Part shown: piece after piece, positions 1 to 5,840 of the stretch
Numbering within the stretch: the first letter of the stretch is position 1
Layout: the number at the start of each line of letters is the position of its first letter
Source: an uncultured Faecalibacterium sp.
Lineage (GTDB): Bacteria; Bacillota; Clostridia; Oscillospirales; Ruminococcaceae
DNA length: 10,347 nt
NCBI GenBank assembly: GCA_934561485.1
Contig: CAKTGS010000073.1
Coordinates: 1-10,347, forward strand
Reading direction: 5' to 3'
Made by a program: the position numbers and the translations under genes
Notes under the pieces: model-generated
Told to the model about the DNA's origin: nothing
The model's input: only the letters and a program-made list of their open reading frames with translations
Databases searched by the model: none

Positions 1-825
1 GGTTCCTTCAAGACCGGTGCCGCCATCAACTCCACCACCCCGGTCTGGTGGCCGGATCAGTGGGTGCTGACCAACTATCAGAAGCTGTTTGCCGGCAAGA
101 GTGCTCCGCTGTGGCAGCTGGCCGTGCCCTTTGGCAGCCACTTCAGCGCCGATGGTGAGCCGATCTACTTCTCGGTGGGTCCCACCGTGCCCGCCGCCAT
201 CCGCTGGATGATCAACACCGTGTTCATGGCAGTCATGTCCATGATCCTCACCTGCATCACCGCCGCCATGGCCGGTTATGCGCTGGCCAAAAAGCGCTTT
301 GTGGGCCGCAAGCTGTTGTTCACCCTCATCGTGTGCGCCATGGCCCTGCCCAAGCAGGTCATCCTGATCCCCCTGCTGCGCGAGATGAGCAGTCTGAACC
401 TGTACAACACCATCTGGGCCGTGATCTTCCCCATCGTGGGTTGGCCCTTCGGCGTGTTCCTGATGAAGCAGTTCAGTGAGGGCATCCCCACCGAAATGCT
501 GGAAGCCGCCCGCATTGACGGTGCCAGCGAGGCCAAGACCTTCATCGACATCGTGCTGCCCATGGTCAAGCCGGGCATTGGTGCACTGGCCATCTTTACC
601 TTCATCAACAGCTGGAACGACTACTTCATGCAGTTGATCATGCTGTCCAGCACCAGCAACCTGACCATCTCCTTGGGCATTGCAAAGCTGCAGGCAGAAA
701 ACAGCACTGACTTCGGCCTGATCATGGCCGGTGCCGCATTGGCCGCCGTGCCCATCATCATCATCTTCCTCATTTTCCAGAAGTACTTCACCAAGGGCAT
801 CGCAATGGGTGCCGTCAAGGGCTAA
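1..825 (+). CDS. Carbohydrate ABC transporter permease, MalG-like (CUT1), 5'-truncated
   Basis: Inner-membrane permease subunit of a CUT1-family sugar importer. The reading frame is open from base 1, so the start lies upstream; 274 residues are visible. The family's cytoplasmic EAA loop, which docks on the ATPase, is clear at visible residues 168-176 (EAARIDGAS, followed by the downstream I-LP segment). Around it are several hydrophobic membrane segments and the usual C-terminal KG ending. The motif WVLTNY near visible residues 21-26 marks the loop after the first membrane helix. That loop then runs about 45 residues before the next helix (RWMINTVF), clearly longer than in ordinary MalG-type permeases. 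The genes that follow are all for sialic-acid breakdown, so I infer Neu5Ac or a related sialic acid as substrate. Binding protein, partner permease and ATPase are not in view. The substrate assignment is by context only. Confidence 0.9.
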   Translation, partial: GSFKTGAAINSTTPVWWPDQWVLTNYQKLFAGKSAPLWQLAVPFGSHFSADGEPIYFSVGPTVPAAIRWMINTVFMAVMSMILTCITAAMAGYALAKKRFVGRKLLFTLIVCAMALPKQVILIPLLREMSSLNLYNTIWAVIFPIVGWPFGVFLMKQFSEGIPTEMLEAARIDGASEAKTFIDIVLPMVKPGIGALAIFTFINSWNDYFMQLIMLSSTSNLTISLGIAKLQAENSTDFGLIMAGAALAAVPIIIIFLIFQKYFTKGIAMGAVKG

Positions 826-853
826 AATCCCGACCGCCGCCTGCGAGCAAAGA

Positions 854-890
854 CTTCCCCCGCTCCGGGGGAAGATGTCACGCAAGTGAC
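854..890. repeat. Two adjacent stem-loops, the second with a GCAA tetraloop
   Basis: The first stem pairs 854-861 with 867-874 (8 perfect base pairs, 5-nt loop). The second pairs GTCAC at 877-881 with GTGAC at 886-890 and closes on GCAA, a GNRA-type tetraloop. The run after the second stem on the + strand is A-rich, not T-rich, so this is not a + strand intrinsic terminator. It could be an mRNA-stabilising structure at the permease 3' end or part of a dispersed intergenic repeat. Confidence 0.7.
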
Positions 891-905
891 AAAAAGGGGA
901 GTACA

Positions 906-1029
906 GGGAGCAATTTTTGGCGCAGCGGCCTGCAAGACGCGAGTGCCGCGCCAAGGCACGAAGCGGATGCAGAGAGCCGCAAGAGGGCGCTGCTCCAGTT
1001 GCTCGAATGAAAAGCGTACAGAGCTTGAT
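906..1029. repeat. Structured tandem repeat, copy 1
   Basis: First of two ~124-bp direct repeats, starting GGGAGCAATTTTTGG and ending GAGCTTGAT. Positions 920-990 fold into one long interrupted hairpin: 920-923/987-990, 925-929/976-980, 930-934/968-972, 938-940/963-965 and 943-947/955-959. The internal loops are rich in G and A (AGA/GA and GA/GAA), as expected of an RNA acting on the + strand. The second copy keeps the fold through paired changes. Function unknown. Confidence 0.85.
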
Positions 1030-1034
1030 GCTTC

Positions 1035-1157
1035 GGGAGCAATTTTTGGCGCAGCGGTCTGCAAGACGCGAGACCCGCCCAAGGGTCGAAGCGGATGCAG
1101 GGCACCGCAAGAGGGCGCTGATGCCGTTGCCCGAACTGGAAAGCGTACGAGCTTGAT
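1035..1157. repeat. Structured tandem repeat, copy 2
   Basis: Second copy, offset by about 129 bases and separated from copy 1 by five bases. The same hairpin forms at 1049-1118. Its apical stem is GACCC/GGGTC where copy 1 has GTGCC/GGCAC, and one outer stem is GCGGT/ACCGC where copy 1 has GCGGC/GCCGC. That makes three base pairs exchanged with pairing preserved. The apical loop is one base shorter. The copy ends 36 bases before the nanA start codon, so it would lie in the nanA leader of any read-through transcript. Confidence 0.85.
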
Positions 1158-1193
1158 ACAACTTACAATTATAATTAAAGAAGGGCTTGAAAC

Positions 1194-2123
1194 ATGAAAG
1201 ATATCAAAAAATATCAGGGTGTCATCCCTGCCTTTTACGCCTGCTATGACGCAGAGGGCAATATTTCCACCGAGGGCGTCAAGGCGCTGACCCGCCACCT
1301 GATCGCCAAGGGCGTCAAGGGCGTGTATGTGGGCGGCTCCTCCGGCGAGTGCATCTACCAGCATGTGGATGAACGCAAGGCTGTGCTGGAAGCCGTGATG
1401 AGCGAAGCCAAGGGCAAGATCACCGTGATCGCACACGTTGGCTGCAACAACACCGCCGATAGTGCCGAACTGGCCCGCCATGCCGAAAGTGTGGGCGTGG
1501 ACGCCATCGCATCCATCCCCCCCATCTACTTCCACCTGCCGGAGTACGCCATTGCCAAGTACTGGAACGACATGTCCGCCGCTGCCCCCAACACCGAGTT
1601 CGTGATTTACAACATCCCCCAGCTGGCAGGCACCGGCCTGACCATGAGCCTGCTCAAGGAAATGCTGAAGAACCCCAATGTGGTGGCCGTGAAGAACAGC
1701 TCCATGCCCACCCAGGACATCCAGATGTTCAAGGATGCCGGTATCGCCGCCCGCGGCGAGGGCAACTTTGTGGTGTTCAACGGCCCGGATGAGCAGTTCG
1801 TTTCCGGCCGTGTCATCGGCGCAGACGGCGGCATCGGCGGCACCTACGCCGTGATGCCGGAGCTGTACCTGGCCATGAACGATCACATCAACAAGGGTGA
1901 GATCAAGGAAGCACAGGCCATCCAGTACGATGCCGACCGCATCATCTACAAGATGTGCGAGGCCCACGGCAACCTGTATGCTGTGCAGAAGGAGATCCTG
2001 CGCCGCATGTACGGCCTGGAGCTGGGCGGCGTGCGCGAGCCGATGCCCGGTCTGATCCCCAGCGATGAGCCCATCATTGCTGAAGCACAGGCCATGATCG
2101 AAGCCGCCATCGCAAAACTGTAA
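1194..2123 (+). CDS. nanA: N-acetylneuraminate lyase
   Basis: Class I aldolase of the DapA/NAL superfamily that cleaves Neu5Ac to N-acetylmannosamine and pyruvate, the committed step of sialic-acid catabolism in the cytoplasm. The 309-residue length is normal. Visible motifs are the pyruvate-binding GGSSGE loop at 47-52 (GSTGE in most relatives), the catalytic tyrosine Tyr139 in YNIP, and the Schiff-base lysine Lys167 in VAVKNSS. The stretch GADGGIGGTYAV at 209-220 is typical of lyases for Neu5Ac and argues against dihydrodipicolinate synthase. The ATG follows an AAGGG ribosome-binding site with 8-nt spacing. The downstream anomerase, nanE and nanK support the assignment strongly. Upstream is the repeat-filled spacer; a hairpin follows the stop codon. 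Confidence 0.94.
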   Translation: MKDIKKYQGVIPAFYACYDAEGNISTEGVKALTRHLIAKGVKGVYVGGSSGECIYQHVDERKAVLEAVMSEAKGKITVIAHVGCNNTADSAELARHAESVGVDAIASIPPIYFHLPEYAIAKYWNDMSAAAPNTEFVIYNIPQLAGTGLTMSLLKEMLKNPNVVAVKNSSMPTQDIQMFKDAGIAARGEGNFVVFNGPDEQFVSGRVIGADGGIGGTYAVMPELYLAMNDHINKGEIKEAQAIQYDADRIIYKMCEAHGNLYAVQKEILRRMYGLELGGVREPMPGLIPSDEPIIAEAQAMIEAAIAKL

Positions 2124-2131
2124 AACCGAAC

Positions 2132-2182
2132 AGCGCCCCCTCTCCGTCTCTTTTCAGAGGGGAGGCGGGCGCTTCTTTTATT
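2132..2182 (+). terminator. Attenuator-like hairpin between nanA and the anomerase gene
   Basis: A GC-rich stem starts eight bases after the nanA stop codon. It pairs AGCGCCC at 2132-2138 with GGGCGCT at 2167-2173, continues through a bulge and four further pairs, and is followed by the T-rich tract TCTTTTATT. The tract is interrupted and the next gene's ribosome-binding site begins at its end, so partial termination or 3'-end protection of nanA mRNA seems likelier than full termination. Confidence 0.55.
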
Positions 2183-2195
2183 GGAGGAAACGCAA

Positions 2196-2648
2196 ATGAT
2201 CTGCGATACCCTGCAGCATCTTGGTCGGTACAGGGGACTGCACCCCAACTTGGATACCGCCATCGACTATCTGCTTACCCACGACCTTGCCGCCCTGCCG
2301 CTGGGGCGCACCGAGGTGGATGGCGAAAAGGTATTCATCAACGTGATGGATGCCGACCTGCAGCCGCAGGAAGGCTCTCACCTGGAATACCACAAAAAAT
2401 ATGCCGACCTGCAGGTGGACCTGACCGGCGGCGAGCGCTGGGGCTTTGCCTCGGCTCCCGGCACCGAAGTCAAGCCTTTTGCCGGAGACATCGGCTTTGT
2501 GGACACCGCCGATGCCGTGACCGGCACTTTGGGAGAAGAGCGTTTTGCACTGTTCTTCCCGCTGGAACTGCACCGGCCCAGCATTGCCCGGCCGGATTGT
2601 GCCCGGCTGCGCAAAGCCGTGGTCAAAATTGAGATGGAGGGAATCTGA
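2196..2648 (+). CDS. nanQ: YhcH/YjgK/YiaL family protein, probable N-acetylneuraminate anomerase
   Basis: Small cupin-like protein of the YhcH/YjgK/YiaL (DUF386) family; 150 residues is the family size. E. coli YhcH (NanQ) speeds the interchange of Neu5Ac anomers so that the lyase gets its preferred form. The conserved core EYHKKYADLQVDL with a downstream glutamate (GGERWGF) and the segment FFPLELHRPSI carry the histidines and acids expected to bind metal; the C-terminal KAVVKIEM strand is also typical. I chose the ATG at 2196 over the in-frame TTG at 2181 because a strong GGAGG (2183-2187) sits 8 nt before it. The position between nanA and nanE supports a sialic-acid role. Other family members act on other sugars, so the exact reaction rests on context. 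Confidence 0.85.
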   Translation: MICDTLQHLGRYRGLHPNLDTAIDYLLTHDLAALPLGRTEVDGEKVFINVMDADLQPQEGSHLEYHKKYADLQVDLTGGERWGFASAPGTEVKPFAGDIGFVDTADAVTGTLGEERFALFFPLELHRPSIARPDCARLRKAVVKIEMEGI

Positions 2649-2649
2649 A

Positions 2650-3354
2650 ATGGATAAAGAAAAGCTGTTTGCACAGATCAAGGGCGGACTCATCGTGTCC
2701 TGTCAGGCACTGGAGCACGAGCCCCTGTACACCAAGGAGGGCGGCGTGATGCCCCTGATGGCGAAAGCCGCCGCCATGAGCGGCGCGGTGGGCATCCGCG
2801 CCAACACCGTGCGGGACATTACCCAGATCAAACAGGTGGTGGACCTGCCGGTCATCGGCATCATCAAAAAGGACTACCCCGGCACGCCCATGTATATCAC
2901 CGTCACCATGAAGGAAGTGGACGAACTGGTGGCCTGCGGGGTGGATATCCTTGCCGTGCAGGGCACCGGTGCCCTGCGCCCGGACGGCTCCACCTCGGCG
3001 CAGTTCATCCGCGCCGTCAAGGCAAAGTACCCCGAACAGCTGGTGATGGCCGACTGCGATAACTTCGAGAACGCCATGCTCTGCGCCGAAGCCGGTGCCG
3101 ACTTTGTGGGCACCACCATGCGCGGCTACACCCCCGAGACCCAGGGCATTAACGACATCGACTTTGATTTTGTACACAAGCTGGCCGCTGAGTGCCCGGC
3201 AAAGATCATTGCCGAGGGGCACATCCACTACCCGGAGCAGGCGGTCAAGGCGCTGGAAGCCGGTGCCTTTGCGCTGGTGGTGGGCGGTGCCATTACCCGC
3301 CCGGCAGAGATCACCGCACGCTTTACCGGTGCCATCAACGCCGCAAAGAAATAA
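2650..3354 (+). CDS. nanE: N-acetylmannosamine-6-phosphate 2-epimerase
   Basis: NanE-family TIM-barrel epimerase that converts ManNAc-6-P to GlcNAc-6-P, joining sialic-acid breakdown to amino-sugar metabolism. The protein is 234 residues, the usual length. The N-terminal GGLIVSCQA (residues 12-20), GIIKKDY (70-76, with the presumed catalytic lysine at 73), the phosphate-binding region FVGTTMRGYT (152-161), IAEGHIH (187-193, with the presumed acid Glu189) and VVGGAITRP (210-218) all fit the family. The ATG is placed 9 nt after a GGAGG inside the end of the preceding gene; only one base separates the two genes, so translation is probably coupled. A longer in-frame extension upstream overlaps the previous gene and lacks family character. 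Confidence 0.95.
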   Translation: MDKEKLFAQIKGGLIVSCQALEHEPLYTKEGGVMPLMAKAAAMSGAVGIRANTVRDITQIKQVVDLPVIGIIKKDYPGTPMYITVTMKEVDELVACGVDILAVQGTGALRPDGSTSAQFIRAVKAKYPEQLVMADCDNFENAMLCAEAGADFVGTTMRGYTPETQGINDIDFDFVHKLAAECPAKIIAEGHIHYPEQAVKALEAGAFALVVGGAITRPAEITARFTGAINAAKK

Positions 3355-3372
3355 CACAGGGGAGTGCCTGCT

Positions 3373-4302
3373 ATGAAACACTATCTTGGTATCGACATCG
3401 GCGGCACCGCCGTCAAGCTGGGCATTGTGGACGAAGCCGGCGCGGTGCTGGCCAAAGCCGAGGAGAGCGTAAGCTTTGACGGCTACCGCACCCCCATCCT
3501 GACCACCGTGCTCAAAGCTGCACAGGCCTTCCTTGCCGCGCAGAGCATCCCGGCGGAAAGCCTTGCGGGCATCGGCGTTTCTGCCACCGGGCAGATCGAC
3601 AGCCGCAAGGGCATTGTGGCGGGCACCTGCGGCAACCTGCCCAACTACATCGGCGCACCCATTAAAGCCGAACTGGAAAAGACCTTCGGTCTGCCTGTCA
3701 CTGTGGCCAATGACGCCAACTGCATGACCCTGGGTGAAGTGTGGGTCGGCGGGGCGCAGGGCTGTACGGACGTCATCGGCGTGACACTGGGCACCGGCGT
3801 GGGCGGCGGCATCCTGACCGGCGGCCGCCTGCTGGAAGGCGCGCGGGGTCTGGGCGGCGAGCTGGGCCACTACCGCACCCACGCGCTGGACGGTGTGGAC
3901 TGCACCTGCGGCGCAAAGGGCTGCTGGGAGCGCTACGCCGCCACCACCGCTCTGGTACGCGCCGCGCAGGAGAAAGACCCGGCATGGAAGGATGGCCGAG
4001 CCATTTTTGCAGCGGCCGAAGCCGGAAACGAAATGGTGCTGGCCCTGCTGGATGCCTGGACAGACGAAATCGCCCAGGGCCTGGCCGGTATGGTGCACAT
4101 CTTCAACCCGCAGCTGATCCTGATCGGCGGCGGCGTGTCTGCCCAGCAGAAGCTGCTCATCGAACCCATTGCCGCCAAGGTGAAAGCCTCCGTGATGCCT
4201 GCCTTTGCCGAAGGGCTGGAGATCCGTGCCGCACAGCTGCACAACGATGCCGGTATGGTGGGCGCTGTGTATTACTTCAAACAGACGATGGAAAAGGAGT
4301 AA
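3373..4302 (+). CDS. nanK: N-acetylmannosamine kinase, ROK family
   Basis: ROK-family sugar kinase, inferred to phosphorylate ManNAc to ManNAc-6-P for NanE. Seen in the 309-residue protein: the phosphate-binding DIGGT (8-12), GVSATG (68-73), the catalytic-base motif NDAN with Asp114, the second phosphate loop GVTLGTGVGGG (136-146), and the ROK zinc site made of His166 with Cys177, Cys179 and Cys184 in CTCGAKGC. GLAGMVHIFNPQLILIGGGVS is the usual C-terminal adenosine-site region. The ATG at 3373 follows GGGGAG at 3360-3364 with 8-nt spacing and is preferred to the GTG at 3364, which overlaps that site. There is no N-terminal helix-turn-helix, so this is a kinase and not a ROK repressor. ManNAc specificity comes from the operon. 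Confidence 0.9.
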   Translation: MKHYLGIDIGGTAVKLGIVDEAGAVLAKAEESVSFDGYRTPILTTVLKAAQAFLAAQSIPAESLAGIGVSATGQIDSRKGIVAGTCGNLPNYIGAPIKAELEKTFGLPVTVANDANCMTLGEVWVGGAQGCTDVIGVTLGTGVGGGILTGGRLLEGARGLGGELGHYRTHALDGVDCTCGAKGCWERYAATTALVRAAQEKDPAWKDGRAIFAAAEAGNEMVLALLDAWTDEIAQGLAGMVHIFNPQLILIGGGVSAQQKLLIEPIAAKVKASVMPAFAEGLEIRAAQLHNDAGMVGAVYYFKQTMEKE

Positions 4303-4308
4303 GGACTT

Positions 4309-4947
4309 ATGAAAACACATATTCTCTGCCTGGGCGACTCCAACACCCACGGCTACTGTGCCGACCCCAGCGACTGCGCCGACCACGGCATCCGCTTCAA
4401 TGAGGACGAGCGCTGGACCTGCCGCCTGCAGAAGGCGCTGGGCGATGAATACCTGGTAACGGAAGAGGGGCTTTCCGGCCGCACCACCGTGTTCGTGGAC
4501 CCGCTGCACGAGTCCATGGACGCGCTGAGCGTGGCCTACGCCCTGCTCAAAAGCCACGAAGTCATCGACCTGCTCATCATCATGCTGGGCACCAATGATG
4601 TCAAGGAACGCTTTGGCGCAAACGCCGCCTGCATCGGCGCGGGCATGGAGCGGCTGCTGCTCAAGGTCAAGAGCGTGGACTGCTGGGGCGGCAAGACACC
4701 CAACATTCTGGTGGTGGCACCTCCTCCCATCGGTGCCGGTTTCCACGACCCGGTCATGGGCGATGGCTGTGTGGAGAAATCCGCCGGGGTAGCCGAGCAG
4801 TTCCGCATCATCTGCGAGCGGCAGGGCGTGCACTTCCTGGACGCCAAGGACTGCGCGTTCAACCAGGTAGACTTCATGCACCTGACCCGCAAGGGCCACG
4901 CACAGCTGGCCGAGCTGCTGGCCAAAGAAGTGCCGGGCCTGATTTAA
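4309..4947 (+). CDS. SGNH/GDSL hydrolase, probable sialate O-acetylesterase
   Basis: A 212-residue serine esterase with all four SGNH blocks: GDSN with nucleophile Ser11, the LSGR glycine at 57, GTND with Asn96, and DFMH with Asp188 and His191. The pattern, including the EEGLSGRTT and LIIMLGTND stretches, resembles the M. smegmatis arylesterase/acyltransferase type (MsAcT), judged from memory. No signal peptide is visible, so it should act in the cytoplasm on imported substrate. As last gene of the nan operon, 6 bp after nanK with its ribosome-binding site overlapping the nanK stop codon, it most plausibly removes O-acetyl groups from sialic acid before lyase action. The fold and catalytic residues are clear; the substrate is inferred. 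Confidence 0.87.
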   Translation: MKTHILCLGDSNTHGYCADPSDCADHGIRFNEDERWTCRLQKALGDEYLVTEEGLSGRTTVFVDPLHESMDALSVAYALLKSHEVIDLLIIMLGTNDVKERFGANAACIGAGMERLLLKVKSVDCWGGKTPNILVVAPPPIGAGFHDPVMGDGCVEKSAGVAEQFRIICERQGVHFLDAKDCAFNQVDFMHLTRKGHAQLAELLAKEVPGLI

Positions 4948-4958
4948 GCTTCCGTTCG

Positions 4959-4984
4959 GTCCCCTCGAAAGAGGGGACTTTTTT
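4959..4984 (+). terminator. Intrinsic terminator of the nan operon
   Basis: A perfect 8-bp stem, GTCCCCTC with GAGGGGAC, closes on a GAAA tetraloop and runs straight into six T residues (4979-4984). It begins 11 bases after the esterase stop codon. This is a textbook rho-independent terminator and marks the operon end. Confidence 0.95.
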
Positions 4985-5011
4985 GTTGGATCTGCTTTGG
5001 TTTTTTCCGGC

Positions 5012-5040
5012 TTGTAAACGGCAGCAAAATCGGCTATACT
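5012..5040 (+). promoter_or_regulatory. Sigma-A promoter for the CxxCxxxC protein gene
   Basis: A -35 box TTGTAA (5012-5017) and a -10 box TATACT (5035-5040) are separated by exactly 17 bp. The expected start site near 5047 leaves a leader of about 27 nt carrying the AAAGGA ribosome-binding site. It lies directly after the nan terminator, which suits an independent unit. Confidence 0.65.
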
Positions 5041-5073
5041 TTCCGCAGGAATACACTTGAGAAAGGAACTGCC

Positions 5074-5553
5074 ATGAACCATCTCTTCACCGCCCCGAAA
5101 ACCGCTGCCCAGCAGCTGCGGGACACCCTGCTGGGGGTGCTCATCGGGCTGGCCCGCGCCACCACCAGCGAGCCGAAAACCGTCAATACGGACGAGGTGC
5201 TCAACGCCGGACTGCGGCTGGCCGCACAGCCGGATGCCCCGGCGGAAAAACTGCAGCGGATGCTGGACATTGCCCGCACCGAAAAACAGGCCGTAGCCCC
5301 CAACTGCGCCACCTGCGCCATGCCCTGCGGCAATACGAACGATTACGACCTGGCCCGCCTGTGGAATGCCCCGCCTGCCGTGCGTGCGCTCAAGGTGCGG
5401 CTGCTTTCTGCCGTGTGCACCCTGGCTGCACAGCGCCCGGACGCCGATGCACAGTACGCCATCTACCAGGGGCTTTTCACCCTGGCCGAGGACTGGGACG
5501 AAGAGCTTCTTCTGCCCGTTGTGCAGCACGCTGAAGAGCTTTGCCGCCGGTAA
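5074..5553 (+). CDS. Unrecognised 159-aa protein with a CxxCxxxC motif
   Basis: I do not recognise the family. The protein looks almost wholly alpha-helical and soluble, with no signal peptide or membrane segment. Its one striking feature is Cys78, Cys81 and Cys85 in CATCAMPCGNTNDYD, flanked by helical halves; two further cysteines sit at 115 and 157. Closely spaced cysteines followed by PCG suggest metal or iron-sulfur binding, but this is not the standard ferredoxin spacing, and three ligands would need a fourth from elsewhere. The ATG follows AAAGGA with suitable spacing, and a promoter lies just upstream. It has its own terminator-like structures and seems to be a single-gene unit, unrelated to the nan operon. 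That it is a real gene is well supported; its function is unknown. Confidence 0.75.
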   Translation: MNHLFTAPKTAAQQLRDTLLGVLIGLARATTSEPKTVNTDEVLNAGLRLAAQPDAPAEKLQRMLDIARTEKQAVAPNCATCAMPCGNTNDYDLARLWNAPPAVRALKVRLLSAVCTLAAQRPDADAQYAIYQGLFTLAEDWDEELLLPVVQHAEELCRR

Positions 5554-5584
5554 ATCCGCCTGCCGTACAAGCCGGATTTACCGG
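5547..5584. repeat. 12-bp perfect inverted repeat across the stop codon
   Basis: CCGGTAAATCCG at 5547-5558 is exactly reverse-complementary to 5573-5584, with a 14-nt loop. The upstream arm contains the TAA stop codon (5551-5553) of the preceding gene. It lacks a clean T tract, so it may protect the mRNA 3' end or assist the weaker hairpin that follows at 5618. Confidence 0.75.
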
Positions 5585-5617
5585 TTGCGTTTCCCTCTTA
5601 CGGCGGTTCCGGTTCTT

Positions 5618-5638
5618 GTGCAGAAAGCCTGCACTTTT
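5618..5638 (+). terminator. Weak terminator-like hairpin
   Basis: GTGCAG (5618-5623) pairs with CTGCAC (5629-5634) around a 5-nt loop and is followed by four T residues. The short stem and short T run make this a weak candidate, perhaps acting with the 12-bp inverted repeat upstream. Confidence 0.4.
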
Positions 5639-5744
5639 GCATCAGATTGTGACATTCATGTTGCAAACGGCCGGCCTGATTCCGGTCCCTGCAGTTTCTG
5701 CTTTTATTTCCTGCTGATTTTCCGATGTTTTTTCCAAAAAAGAC

Positions 5745-5773
5745 TTTACAAACCAATCACAAAAATCTATTAT
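5745..5773 (+). promoter_or_regulatory. Sigma-A promoter for the DUF6465 gene
   Basis: TTTACA (5745-5750) and TATTAT (5768-5773) are 17 bp apart, each one mismatch from consensus, in a locally AT-rich stretch. The expected start near 5780 gives a leader of about 60 nt with AAGGAAGG before the ATG. This predicts strong constitutive expression. Confidence 0.8.
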
Positions 5774-5840
5774 ATAAGTAATTCGTTTATGTTGGAGCCA
5801 GCACGGTTTCCGTGTAAAATACAGAAGGAAGGTTTGTACT

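Larger units (their letters stand above)
826..1193. other. 368-bp intergenic spacer filled with hairpin-forming repeats
   Basis: This stretch separates the permease from nanA. I see no credible gene in it: the open frames crossing it have no family resemblance and merely follow the repeats. It holds a GC-rich hairpin pair (854-890), two tandem copies of a ~124-bp element (906-1029 and 1035-1157), and a short AT-rich stretch leading into the nanA ribosome-binding site. No convincing terminator or sigma-A promoter is visible, so read-through from the permease into nanA is likely. The folded RNA may set relative expression of transporter and enzyme genes; that is inference. Confidence 0.8.

Noticed and set aside
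906..1157. Possible CRISPR array
   Set aside because: There are only two copies, they are ~124 bp and nearly adjacent, and the five-base gap is no spacer.
1153..1175. TTGATA and a perfect TATAAT just before nanA, suggesting a promoter
   Set aside because: The boxes are only 11 bp apart, no -35 sits at 16-18 bp, there is no TGn extension, and the predicted start would remove the ribosome-binding site.
822..1967. A 381-codon - strand open frame over the repeat spacer and nanA
   Set aside because: Antisense to nanA, with low-complexity composition and an end derived from the structured repeats; no ribosome-binding site or family features.
1194..2123. Dihydrodipicolinate synthase (dapA) as an alternative to nanA
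   Set aside because: The GADGGIGGTY stretch and the anomerase, nanE and nanK neighbours favour the Neu5Ac lyase.
2623..5529. A 968-codon open frame on the - strand covering nanE, nanK, the esterase and the next gene
   Set aside because: It runs antisense to four well-supported genes, crosses the nan terminator, and its His/Gly/Val/Ala-rich translation matches no family. It is a by-product of GC-rich third codon positions.
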